Notes: generated by a model not told the origin, from the letters alone. A stretch of 5,862 nucleotides of DNA from Thermoproteota archaeon (GCA_003649145.1 QMQZ01000023.1:1-5862), one strand, 5' to 3'. Numbered from the stretch's first letter, positions 1 through 5,735 are shown. Program-made: numbers and translations.

Positions 1-525
1 CCCGATGAGAAGTGAGTGGCAAACGTTGTTTGCGCCATCTCCCAAGTATGTCAGATTAATGCCTTTTAACTTGCCCTTCTTCTCCCAGATTGTGAACATG
101 TCGGAGAGTATTTGGCATGGATGGTACATGTCGCTTAACGCGTTTATTACTGGTATTGAAGCGGCCTTTGCAAGGTCCTCTAGGTCGGAGTGAGAGTAAA
201 CTCGGGCTATAATTCCATTAGCATACCTACTTAGCACTCTTGCTGTATCTTCAATTGTTTCTCCGCGTCTAAGTTGCAAGTCATTCCAGTTTAAGTATAG
301 GGCATGGCCACCGAGTTGGTGCATTGCAACCTCGAAGGACACGCGAGTCCTCGTTGATGGCTTTTGAAATATCATTGCCAGAGCTTTTCCTTTAAGTAGT
401 GGAACGTATATTTCACCAGCGTGATGCTTCAGCTTCAAATACTTAGCAAACTCAAGTACCTTCATTATCTCCTCTGAAGTGAAGTCTTGTAGAGTGAGGA
501 AGTCTCTACCCTTTAGCTTGGACAA
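1..525 (-). CDS. argF: Ornithine carbamoyltransferase, N-terminal part (cut at window edge)
   Basis: Cytosolic enzyme that joins carbamoyl phosphate and ornithine to give citrulline in arginine biosynthesis. The visible 175 codons contain the carbamoyl-phosphate motif STRTR (about residues 53-57), the stretch LGGHALYLNW, QLRRGETIEDTARVLSRY, the HPCQ motif preceded by LSDMY, and YLGDGANNV near the end. HPCQ and the LSD context separate OTC from aspartate carbamoyltransferase. The C-terminal half, with the ornithine-binding SMG loop and HCLP motif, lies outside the window, so completeness cannot be judged. The start is the TTG at 525, giving MSKLKGRDFLTL. It is preceded by GGTGATG at 531-537, and an in-frame TGA just upstream leaves no earlier start. 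It follows ftsY by 44 bases on the same strand. It is the only metabolic gene here and may be read from its own promoter or by read-through. Confidence 0.93.
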   Translation of the reverse strand, partial: MSKLKGRDFLTLQDFTSEEIMKVLEFAKYLKLKHHAGEIYVPLLKGKALAMIFQKPSTRTRVSFEVAMHQLGGHALYLNWNDLQLRRGETIEDTARVLSRYANGIIARVYSHSDLEDLAKAASIPVINALSDMYHPCQILSDMFTIWEKKGKLKGINLTYLGDGANNVCHSLLIG

Positions 526-569
526 GTTTTCATCACCACAAAAACTTCAGAATAGTACACTTAATAAGG
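526..569 (-). promoter_or_regulatory. Possible promoter and ribosome binding site of argF
   Basis: The 44-base gap between ftsY and argF contains an AT-rich box, CTTATTAAG on the minus strand (560-568). A start site about 25 bases downstream would fall near 538, just ahead of the ribosome binding sequence GGTGATG (531-537) and the TTG start at 525. The ribosome binding site is clear. The TATA-like box is weak, and read-through from ftsY is equally possible. Confidence 0.35.
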
Positions 570-1505
570 TTATGTGAAGTTGCTATCGCTGCCGAGTAGG
601 AGGGAAAGTAGCCAATCAGGCGTGAAGGGAATTAAGTCTTCATAACTTTGACCTACACCTAAGTATATTATGGGCTTTTTAGTTGCATATAGGATAGATA
701 GAGCAGTACCTCCTTTGACGTCGGCGTCGACCTTTGTTATTACGGATGCGCTTATTCCAACAGCTTCGTTAAATTTCTCAGCCTGAACTAGTGCATCGTT
801 ACCAGCTAGCGCATCACCTACGAAAATCACCAGGTCAGCTTCAATTACGCGAATTATCTTCCTAAGCTCATCCATTAAACTCTTGTCGGTTTGCATTCTT
901 CCGGCAGTGTCTATTAAGACTACGGGAACAGAGTGAGCAACAGCGTAGTTAACTGCGTCGTAGGCTACTGCAGCAGGATCGGCTCCATATTGGTGCTTAA
1001 TCATTTTAAGACCGAGCCTTTTTGCATGTACAGCTAACTGTTCTTGCGCTCCTGCCCTGAAAGTGTCGCTACAAGCCAAGACGCTTAAAATGTTCTTCTG
1101 CTTAAGCATGTAAGCGATTTTTGCAATAGTAGTCGTTTTACCGCTTCCATTCACTCCTACAAAAACAACTTTAAGAGGAACACCCTTCTCACGTTGACTT
1201 TGAACAAGTTCCATAAAGTCAAGTTTACCTGCACTCTCTATTATGCTTAGAAGAACATTTTTGATTGCACCTTTAACTTTATCTACTATGTCGCTTCCAA
1301 ATCTTCGAGCTTTTAAGCCTACTATTTCTTTTTTAACCTCGCTGGCAATGTACTCTGCTACTGGGAAAGCGACATCACATTCAATTAACCTTAACTGCCA
1401 GTCAAACATTACATCTTCTAATTCACTTTCAGTAATTGTTTTCGAAGTTAAAGTATCTAGAACGTATCTTAGCGTGTTCCTCAGCTTACTAAACAAAGCA
1501 CGCAC
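570..1505 (-). CDS. ftsY: Signal recognition particle receptor FtsY (SRP GTPase)
   Basis: Membrane-associated GTPase that docks SRP-ribosome complexes at the translocon; its partner is SRP54 (Ffh). The 311-residue protein has a helical N domain (about 1-105) followed by the G domain: P-loop GVNGSGKT (117-124), DTFRAGAQEQL (147-157), DTAGR (199-203), TKVD (257-260) with ADVKGG, and the closing GVGQSYEDLIPF (283-294). This C-terminal motif and the lack of a methionine-rich M domain mark FtsY rather than SRP54. The acidic A domain of many bacterial FtsY proteins is absent; only a basic amphipathic start (MRALFSKLRNTLRYVL) precedes the N domain, which would suit membrane contact. The GTG start at 1505 follows the prefoldin stop directly. 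A TTG at codon 4, with GGTG ahead of it, is an alternative start. It is the last gene of the tight cluster before argF. Confidence 0.97.
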   Translation of the reverse strand: MRALFSKLRNTLRYVLDTLTSKTITESELEDVMFDWQLRLIECDVAFPVAEYIASEVKKEIVGLKARRFGSDIVDKVKGAIKNVLLSIIESAGKLDFMELVQSQREKGVPLKVVFVGVNGSGKTTTIAKIAYMLKQKNILSVLACSDTFRAGAQEQLAVHAKRLGLKMIKHQYGADPAAVAYDAVNYAVAHSVPVVLIDTAGRMQTDKSLMDELRKIIRVIEADLVIFVGDALAGNDALVQAEKFNEAVGISASVITKVDADVKGGTALSILYATKKPIIYLGVGQSYEDLIPFTPDWLLSLLLGSDSNFT

Positions 1506-1934
1506 CTATTGCCTTGCTCTTTGAAGCAACTTGTTAAGCTCTACTTGTAGATTTGAGATGCTCCCCATAACGCTCTCAAGCCTTTTTTGCGTATTTAGTT
1601 GCTCTCTCTGAAGCTTTGACAGATAATCTTCCAAGTATTCTTCGATGTCGGCTATTGGTTTCTTAACTATTATGCCAGAGCCAACATTCAAGAGGGCATG
1701 CTGATTATCTTCGATTGAAACGTTTATCATAACTAAAGAGCCTAATGGGATTAGTGCCTTGTGGCCTTTATCTATTTCTCTGATTTCCTTCAAAGTATTT
1801 AGGGCGAATTGTACGTCAAGTATCATCTTTGATAGAGCATCGTGATGTCTTTGGAGAGACTCTGCAATTGCATTAAGCATGTTAAGTTCTGCGTAAAGCT
1901 TGCTGATCTTTTCGTTAAGTTCACTACTGCTCAC
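1506..1934 (-). CDS. pfdA: Prefoldin subunit alpha
   Basis: Subunit of the cytosolic hexameric chaperone (two alpha, four beta) that holds unfolded chains and hands them to the group II chaperonin. The 142-residue protein has the expected shape: an N-terminal coiled coil (about 1-55, starting SSELNEKISKLYAELN), a central beta-hairpin region with IPLGSLVMINVSI (62-74) and LLNVGSGIIVKKP (81-93), and a C-terminal coiled coil (about 95-142, rich in Glu, Leu and Gln). The PLGS and NVGSGIIV segments and two hairpins' worth of beta sequence fit the alpha rather than the beta type. The GTG start at 1934 overlaps the end of the L18a gene by 11 bases, with a GGAG about 10 bases upstream. The TAG stop abuts the ftsY start without any gap, which implies translational coupling. 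Confidence 0.93.
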   Translation of the reverse strand: MSSSELNEKISKLYAELNMLNAIAESLQRHHDALSKMILDVQFALNTLKEIREIDKGHKALIPLGSLVMINVSIEDNQHALLNVGSGIIVKKPIADIEEYLEDYLSKLQREQLNTQKRLESVMGSISNLQVELNKLLQRARQ

Positions 1935-2172
1935 GCATCTTCAACTCCATTATGCTATTAATTAGCGGATTCTTTGACTCTTCCGGTGGGATAACAGTTA
2001 TACTTTTAATGTGTATGTGGGATCGCTTAAGCTTATGAAGACCAGTTAGCGAGGAGTATACTCTTTCAAGTACGTCCTCAGGTTTAACTCCTGGGAGGTC
2101 TATCACGAACTTCTGCCACTCACCAGTGCGCAAGAGCATTTTCCCTTCAACTCTAAAGACTTTCACACTCAT
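1924..2172 (-). CDS. rplX: Large-subunit ribosomal protein eL20 (L18a / LX)
   Basis: Small ribosomal protein of the archaeal large subunit, equivalent to one domain of eukaryotic L18a. The 82-residue protein shows the family pattern: FRVEGKMLLRTGEWQKF (6-22), then PEDVLERVYSSLTGLHKLKRSHIHIKSI (31-58), where the helix and the basic KLKRSHIHIKSI strand match the LX signature. The length is typical for the single-domain archaeal form. The ATG at 2172 shares four bases (ATGA) with the eIF6 stop and has a GGAGG just upstream, so it is translationally coupled to eif6. The order L39e - L31e - eIF6 - LX - prefoldin alpha - FtsY is a well-known archaeal arrangement and supports the call. Confidence 0.94.
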   Translation of the reverse strand: MSVKVFRVEGKMLLRTGEWQKFVIDLPGVKPEDVLERVYSSLTGLHKLKRSHIHIKSITVIPPEESKNPLINSIMELKMREQ

Positions 2173-2846
2173 GGGGGACCCTCCAATAATCCTAAAGCAC
2201 GCTCAATATGAGCAAGTTCAGGACCTGTAGTTGCTGAACCAACTAGAGCACCCCTCGAATTTGCTACAATCCCTATACCCACGAAGGGGAATCCCGCATT
2301 AACGGTTCCCACGTCGACGTTTACTTTGAAGATATCGCTTATATTTTTTAGTTCTTCCTCGGAGACGAGAGGATGTACAAGCCCGCCCTTATTAGTTATA
2401 ACTGCCGCTGCACCAACTATAGGTAGTCCGGCGATTTGAGCGTCGACAACTTCAACGCCCAAGACGTCTTCAATTATTCGTTTCGCTTTTGATTCAAGCC
2501 CTGGATGCGTAACTGCAGCATGGTCATTTGCTAAAATTACATTCCCTAAAGCGGTCTTTTTGCTTGGTAAAGTGCTCACATTTACTTGTAAGGTTGACTT
2601 TAAGAAAGATAGCTCTTCGTCAGAGGCGTAGTAGGGGAGTAGAACACCATTATCATTGCCTATTGCTAGAGCGCCTATGAGAACTGAGCCGCCTATTCTT
2701 GTTTGCACTACTGGAACTCCCAGTACTTCTTCTATTACCTTTAGTGTTTTATCAGCTACATCTGGAGGCAGAATTACATATGAATCTGTGGCTAGGCAGA
2801 AGACACCTATACTTGAACTTCCGTAAATAGTGATTCTTTCTATCAA
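2169..2846 (-). CDS. eif6: Translation initiation factor aIF6 (ribosome anti-association factor)
   Basis: Binds the large subunit and keeps it from joining the small subunit; in eukaryotes it also has a role in 60S maturation. The 225-residue protein displays the fivefold pseudo-repeat (pentein) of the family, visible as recurring motifs: IGNDNGVLLP (62-71), LANDHAAVTHPG (105-116), ITNKGGLVHP (150-159) and ANSRGALVGS (195-204). Each falls in a segment resembling EVLGVPVVQTRIGGSVLIGA or DVLGVEVVDAQIAGLPIVGA. The length is normal for archaea. The start is TTG at 2846 (MIERITIYGSSSIGVF), with GAGGT about seven bases upstream. That ribosome binding site overlaps the L31e stop codon, ten bases away. 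The gene end overlaps the L18a start by four bases. Confidence 0.96.
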   Translation of the reverse strand: MIERITIYGSSSIGVFCLATDSYVILPPDVADKTLKVIEEVLGVPVVQTRIGGSVLIGALAIGNDNGVLLPYYASDEELSFLKSTLQVNVSTLPSKKTALGNVILANDHAAVTHPGLESKAKRIIEDVLGVEVVDAQIAGLPIVGAAAVITNKGGLVHPLVSEEELKNISDIFKVNVDVGTVNAGFPFVGIGIVANSRGALVGSATTGPELAHIERALGLLEGPP

Positions 2847-2856
2847 CTTTTAAACC

Positions 2857-3138
2857 TCATGACTCTGCCAAGTACACTTTCACAGTGCCATCTTCTTCCT
2901 TAACTGCTCTGACTTTAATTCTTCGTGGGGGCTTCTTTTTACCTCTACTCCATATGGCTTCATTCACTTCAGGAGAAATCCAGACTTTATCTGTTTTCAT
3001 GTGCCTTTGTACGAAGCTTCTAAGAAATCTAATTGCTCTTGGCACTCGCTTTGGCCTTGGAACGAAGAATGCAATTCTGAATGGAACGACATAAATCCTC
3101 TCTTCAACGATTTTTGCGCCCTCTTCACCACTACTCAT
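2857..3138 (-). CDS. rpl31e: Large-subunit ribosomal protein eL31
   Basis: Ribosomal protein located around the peptide exit tunnel of the archaeal/eukaryotic large subunit. The 93-residue protein carries the family features in order: EERIYVVPFR (12-21), PRPKRVPRAIRFLRSFVQRHMKTDKVWISPEVNEAIWSRG as one continuous conserved block (about 27-66), then KKPPRRIKVRAVKEEDGTVKVYL. The ATG at 3138 has GGTGAT a few bases upstream, and TAA directly precedes it in frame, fixing the start. It sits 11 bases after rpl39e and 10 bases before eif6, clearly in one transcription unit. The short N-terminal extension MSSGEEGAKIV is unremarkable. Confidence 0.96.
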   Translation of the reverse strand: MSSGEEGAKIVEERIYVVPFRIAFFVPRPKRVPRAIRFLRSFVQRHMKTDKVWISPEVNEAIWSRGKKKPPRRIKVRAVKEEDGTVKVYLAES

Positions 3139-3149
3139 TTACATCACCA

Positions 3150-3305
3150 CTATAGTTGAAGCCTACTTCGCCTCCAGTGTCTAAGTTTGGGATGACGCCT
3201 AAATGCTCCCCTAGTTTTGACTACAACCCAGAAGGGGACAGGGGAATTCTGTTTTAAAGCTCGTGCAAGCCTGAGTTTTTTAGCTAGGGGCTTATTTCTA
3301 GCCAT
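3150..3305 (-). CDS. rpl39e: Large-subunit ribosomal protein eL39 (51 residues)
   Basis: Very small, basic ribosomal protein that lines the exit tunnel near its opening in archaea and eukaryotes. Reading the minus strand from the ATG at 3305 gives 51 residues beginning [20 protein letters not shown], with the family core VPFWVVVKT (23-31) and a basic tail [16 protein letters not shown]. This is the standard L39e pattern ([16 protein letters not shown], P-x-W, HPK-RHWRR) at the standard length. The ribosome binding site GGTGGTGATC directly precedes the ATG and differs by one base from the ideal GGAGGTGATC. The gene lies between the PDCD5 gene (10 bases) and rpl31e (11 bases), the usual neighbour. 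It is short enough to be lost under common length cut-offs. Confidence 0.96.
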   Translation of the reverse strand: MARNKPLAKKLRLARALKQNSPVPFWVVVKTRGAFRRHPKLRHWRRSRLQL

Positions 3306-3315
3306 GATCACCACC

Positions 3316-3651
3316 TTAAGGCTTCCTCTTAAACATTATACGAGTAGTTCTCTTACTACTTGTTAATTGAATTAGAATAGCTTTAAGTTGCTCATCAGTT
3401 AATGGCACGGGAAGTCGGCCTGCGCGAGCGAGTTGAATTAACTGTAGCTCGAGTTGCGCGGCGAACTCAGGGCGGACCATTTTGAGATTCATTAATCTAC
3501 TTCTAGCCTTGGGGGTTAAGATGACACGTAATATAGCCTGCTTTTCAGCTTCCATTTCTTCTCTCTTCTTGGCTTCCATGATTTTCTTCTGAAGCTCAAG
3601 TAGCTTCCGCTGCCTTATAGCCTCCAGCTCTTCGTCGCTGACTTCACTCAT
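3316..3651 (-). CDS. PDCD5-family DNA-binding protein (TFAR19 homologue)
   Basis: Member of the archaeal/eukaryotic PDCD5 family, small helical proteins that bind DNA and, in eukaryotes, interact with chaperonin; the archaeal role is not settled. The 111-residue protein has a long acidic and basic N-terminal helix ([18 protein letters not shown] onward, about 7-40), followed by the conserved helical bundle with [20 protein letters not shown] (46-65), [25 protein letters not shown] (69-93) and a basic tail [13 protein letters not shown]. Spacing and length are typical. The ATG at 3651 is preceded by GAGGTG eight bases upstream. Sitting between rps19e and rpl39e is usual for archaea and suggests expression with the translation machinery. 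I infer a housekeeping role but no precise function. Confidence 0.93.
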   Translation of the reverse strand: MSEVSDEELEAIRQRKLLELQKKIMEAKKREEMEAEKQAILRVILTPKARSRLMNLKMVRPEFAAQLELQLIQLARAGRLPVPLTDEQLKAILIQLTSSKRTTRIMFKRKP

Positions 3652-3673
3652 GTTCTTAGCACCTCGACATTCA

Positions 3674-4144
3674 TCACTTAGTAGTCATTACATATTTTTT
3701 TAACTCAGGCATCTTCTTTTGGAGCTCTCTGAAAATTCTGTTAGAGAGCCTGTCTAATAGAGAGAGCCCTTCAGGAGTTAACTTCCGCCCCTCACCCTCA
3801 ACTTTAGCAACCAACCCAGCCGCCTCTAGTTGTTGAAGGGCCTTTCTAATAATTGCGCCACTTCCTTTTCTAAAGTGCTCTTTGCGTGTACCACGCCTTT
3901 TCCTACCGCCATAGGCGGTCCTTAGCCGTGAAACTCCAACTGGCCCATAAATGTATATCTTACGGAGTATGGAGGCACACCTGACATACCACCAGTCAGG
4001 ATCCTGAGGCGGCCTTTCCTTATGGACTCCAGTCTTAACGAATGGAGCCCAAGCTGGAGGTTTAACTTGAGGATAGTGCTCCTTCAAGTACTTTGCCAAC
4101 TCATTTATTAGGAGTTGCGGCGGCACGCTATGAGGGGTAGCCAT
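3674..4144 (-). CDS. rps19e: Small-subunit ribosomal protein eS19
   Basis: Winged-helix protein of the archaeal/eukaryotic small subunit head, needed in eukaryotes for late pre-rRNA processing. From the ATG at 4144 the protein has 156 residues: an N-terminal helix ([16 protein letters not shown]), the conserved [18 protein letters not shown] (about 29-46), [20 protein letters not shown] (48-67), the basic segment [17 protein letters not shown], and [19 protein letters not shown]. All are classic S19e. A longer reading exists from an ATG four codons upstream (4156), but GGTGAT lies inside that extension at the right distance from 4144, so the shorter start is preferred. It is 22 bases upstream of the PDCD5 gene. 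In yeast, S19 and Nep1 are functionally linked, and nep1 lies less than 1 kb away here. Confidence 0.96.
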   Translation of the reverse strand: MATPHSVPPQLLINELAKYLKEHYPQVKPPAWAPFVKTGVHKERPPQDPDWWYVRCASILRKIYIYGPVGVSRLRTAYGGRKRRGTRKEHFRKGSGAIIRKALQQLEAAGLVAKVEGEGRKLTPEGLSLLDRLSNRIFRELQKKMPELKKYVMTTK

Positions 4145-4191
4145 ACTTATCACCATAAATGAGTAGAGTAATCTCAGCGTTGAAAGTAAGA

Positions 4192-4488
4192 CTACCTCTT
4201 ATAAAGTCTTCGCTTTCTATACAGTACTGCAGTCAATCCTCTGATGTCCAGAATTTCAGCGCCTACTGCTTCAGCGAGTTTTTTAGCTAGTGTTTTACGG
4301 TCGCAATTTTCTACTTGAAGTGCACTTTTAAGTATTCTAACCTTAATCACTTCACGCGCTTCCAACTGCCTGTCAATCTCATCAAGAACTTCGCTGCACA
4401 GCCCGCGCTTACCTACATGGACGTGTGGTGCTTCTTGTTGAACTGAGTCCGCCAGTCTACGCTTCTCTTTAGGTGATAAACTTGACAT
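4192..4488 (-). CDS. YhbY-family CRM-domain RNA-binding protein
   Basis: Small KH-like RNA-binding protein of the CRM/YhbY family; the bacterial member associates with pre-50S ribosomes, so a role in ribosome assembly is likely but inferred. From the ATG at 4488 it has 98 residues: [12 protein letters not shown], then [22 protein letters not shown] (22-43) with the GKRG loop (26-29) typical of the fold, [12 protein letters not shown] (46-57), [28 protein letters not shown] (68-95). The last segment is the standard C-terminal signature. The start is supported by GGGAG just upstream (4493-4497). An in-frame GTG eight codons earlier has no ribosome binding site and is disfavoured. The gap to rps19e is 47 bases, and the gap to the RNase P gene is 46 bases with a T-rich tract. 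Confidence 0.92.
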   Translation of the reverse strand: MSSLSPKEKRRLADSVQQEAPHVHVGKRGLCSEVLDEIDRQLEAREVIKVRILKSALQVENCDRKTLAKKLAEAVGAEILDIRGLTAVLYRKRRLYKR

Positions 4489-4514
4489 GATGCTCCCACA
4501 TTTAATCAGCACAG

Positions 4515-4528
4515 GTTAAACAAAAACT
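4515..4528 (-). promoter_or_regulatory. T-rich tract between rnp4 and yhbY
   Basis: On the minus strand, just after the rnp4 stop, the sequence AGTTTTTGTTTAAC forms a pyrimidine tract. Archaeal terminators are often such T-runs without a hairpin, so this could attenuate transcription between rnp4 and yhbY. No strong new TATA box for yhbY follows it. The call is tentative. Confidence 0.25.
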
Positions 4529-4534
4529 TCACGC

Positions 4535-4837
4535 TTACCGCTTAAATGGGAAGCGCATTTGTCTTCCACAATTGAAGCATGTTATAACTACGTGGGGCAT
4601 CCTATTGGAGCGAATGCGGACGCGGCAGTTAACGCCTGGCCAAAGAAAAGCTCCGCAATAATGGCAATACCGCCTACGCCATTTTTTGGGGATGCGTACT
4701 CTACACCTCATACTGATGCGACGAGCAAGTGCTACGTACCTATTAGCCAGTTCAGGGCTACTTAGAAAAACGCTTTCAGCCAGCTTGAAGAGGCGGTCAA
4801 TCCTCTGAACAGCAATATCTTTGATTAGTCGAGGCAA
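4535..4837 (-). CDS. rnp4: RNase P protein component 4 (Rpp21 / Rpr2)
   Basis: Zinc-binding subunit of archaeal RNase P, the ribonucleoprotein that removes 5' leaders from pre-tRNA; it acts with Rpp29. The sequence has the helical N part AVQRIDRLFKLAESVFLSSPELANRYV, the family stretch VRIPKKWRRRYC, and a zinc ribbon of two CxxC pairs (CHYC and CFNC) separated by GAFLWPGVNCRVRI and RMPHVVIT, ending RQMRFPFKR. The long basic C-terminal tail seen in some euryarchaeal members is missing. The open frame extends upstream to a TTG at 4864, but the TTG at 4837 has GGTGGT (4841-4846) just before it and a TATA-like box at the correct distance, giving MPRLIKDIAVQRID and 100 residues. This is the first gene of the minus-strand cluster, divergent from nep1. 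Confidence 0.92.
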   Translation of the reverse strand: MPRLIKDIAVQRIDRLFKLAESVFLSSPELANRYVALARRISMRCRVRIPKKWRRRYCHYCGAFLWPGVNCRVRIRSNRMPHVVITCFNCGRQMRFPFKR

Positions 4838-4899
4838 GAGACCACCAATCAAATTATTAAGCAAACGATATAATTAAGCTGATAGCAAGCGGTGGAAGG
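4838..4899. promoter_or_regulatory. Divergent promoter region between rnp4 and nep1
   Basis: A 62-base region between two genes facing away from each other. The box atataattaa (4868-4877) reads as a TATA-like element on both strands. For the minus strand it predicts a start near 4846-4848 and a leader of about ten bases containing GGTGGT, matching the TTG at 4837. For the plus strand a second AT-rich box, aaattattaa (4851-4860), would place the start near 4881, leaving a leader with GGTGG (4891-4895) before the nep1 ATG. The whole minus-strand cluster may therefore start here. Exact start sites are inferred. Confidence 0.55.
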
Positions 4900-5607
4900 A
4901 TGGCTCATCTACAGTTAATATTAGCTGAGGCTGCACTGGAAACGATACCTAGGAAGATTCAAAATCATCCAATAATAGTGAAGGATGCCAGGAGAAGAGG
5001 GAAAAAACCACATGAAATACTCCTAGACGTTTCCCGCCACTATCACGCCATGAAGAAGTTAGAGTACAATTGGAAAAGAGGAAGGCCAGATATAACGCAT
5101 ATAACGCTTCTTCAGATACTAGGCTCACCAGCGAACTTGGAGGGTTATTTACAAACTTATGTGCATACGATAAATGATAAAGTCATATATGTAGATTCAT
5201 CAACAAGGCTGCCAAGAAATTACCTTAGATTTGTTGGGCTATTTGAACAGCTGTTCAAAGAGGGAAAAGTGCCACCACGGGCAGTAGAGCCATTACTTAA
5301 AGTTCAAGATAAAACGTTGGAGCAATTGCTGGAAGAAATAGAGCCAACAAGAGTAATATTGTTGACGTCAAGAGGCAGCCAGAGTACGCCTAAGAAAGTA
5401 GCCGAAGAAATCGCAAAAGAGGATAAGCCAGTAGTCATAATAGGAGGATTCCCTCATGGAACTTTCACGGATAAAACGCTGAAATTGGCAGATGAGAAGG
5501 TGGCCATATACCCCAAACCCCTAGATGCGTGGGTGGTTGCTACAGCAATAATTCACGCATATGAGCAAGAAGTTGGAATTTATCGAAGTGCGTGGAGAAG
5601 AGTCTGA
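4900..5607 (+). CDS. nep1: rRNA small-subunit pseudouridine N1-methyltransferase Nep1 (EMG1)
   Basis: SPOUT-class, S-adenosylmethionine-dependent enzyme that methylates N1 of a pseudouridine in helix 31 of small-subunit rRNA and aids subunit assembly. The 235-residue protein has the family signatures in order: DVSRHYHAMKKL (43-54), the block starting RGRPDITHITLLQILGSP (60-77), YVHTINDKVI (87-96), TRLPRNYLRFVGLFEQLF (102-119), and the cofactor-binding trefoil-knot part ILLTSRGS (153-160), VVIIGGFPHGTF (178-189), VAIYPKPLDAWVV (201-213). The asparagine common after PRNY is leucine here (NYLRF), a mild variation. The ATG at 4900 has GGTGG 4 bases upstream. It is the only plus-strand gene, and its divergent placement beside the cluster containing S19e fits the known functional tie between Nep1 and S19 in yeast. 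Confidence 0.96.
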   Translation: MAHLQLILAEAALETIPRKIQNHPIIVKDARRRGKKPHEILLDVSRHYHAMKKLEYNWKRGRPDITHITLLQILGSPANLEGYLQTYVHTINDKVIYVDSSTRLPRNYLRFVGLFEQLFKEGKVPPRAVEPLLKVQDKTLEQLLEEIEPTRVILLTSRGSQSTPKKVAEEIAKEDKPVVIIGGFPHGTFTDKTLKLADEKVAIYPKPLDAWVVATAIIHAYEQEVGIYRSAWRRV

Positions 5608-5613
5608 GTAGCT

Positions 5614-5674
5614 TCAGTATTTCCAGCTCAATTCACGGGTTTTAACCTCATTGACCCTCTTGTCATCATCAGCC
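5614..5674 (-). ncRNA. Possible C/D box small RNA (weak candidate)
   Basis: On the minus strand an exact C box ATGATGA (5663-5669) and an exact D box CTGA (5614-5617) lie 56 bases apart end to end, a usual span for archaeal C/D guide RNAs. Flanking GGCT (5671-5674) and AGCT (5610-5613) can pair to form a short closing stem, but with one unpaired G next to the C box. A TATA-like ATTTATTTA (5698-5706) would start transcription near 5676. Internal D' and C' boxes are poor (ATGA and GTGAATT at best), and no rRNA target could be confirmed by eye. It is convergent with nep1 and ends 7 bases after its stop codon. Confidence 0.3.
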
Positions 5675-5715
5675 GACTATATAATTCATGATTAATGTAA
5701 ATAAATGTGTTCACA

Positions 5716-5735
5716 AGAAGCAAAATGGGTGTGGA
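5716..5735. repeat. Imperfect direct repeat, left copy
   Basis: AGAAGCAAAATGGGTGTGGA matches the segment at 5801-5822 with one substitution and a two-base gap. The copies are 85 bases apart. On the minus strand this reads as a pyrimidine-rich tract following TCCACACCCA, which resembles the tRNA 3' end plus its trailer. Confidence 0.6.

Noticed and set aside
5..193. Plus-strand open frame of 62 residues
   Set aside because: Lies entirely over the argF gene on the other strand, whose protein has clear OTC motifs; the plus-strand product matches nothing I know.
1243..1524. Plus-strand open frame of 93 residues
   Set aside because: Opposite strand of the ftsY N domain; composition is the hydrophobic, serine-rich type expected from an antisense frame.
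2885..3094. Plus-strand open frame of 69 residues
   Set aside because: Antisense to rpl31e, with no ribosome binding site or recognisable motif.
4145..4156. Longer S19e start at ATG 4156
   Set aside because: The four extra codons contain the GGTGAT ribosome binding site for the ATG at 4144, and family members begin near 4144.
4489..4512. Longer YhbY start at GTG 4512
   Set aside because: No ribosome binding site precedes it, whereas GGGAG precedes the ATG at 4488.
4559..4765. Plus-strand open frame of 68 residues
   Set aside because: Antisense to the RNase P Rpp21 gene, which is well supported.
5638..5656. Hairpin terminator GGGT...ACCC after nep1
   Set aside because: The stem is only four pairs with a long loop and no following T-run, so it is not convincing as a terminator.
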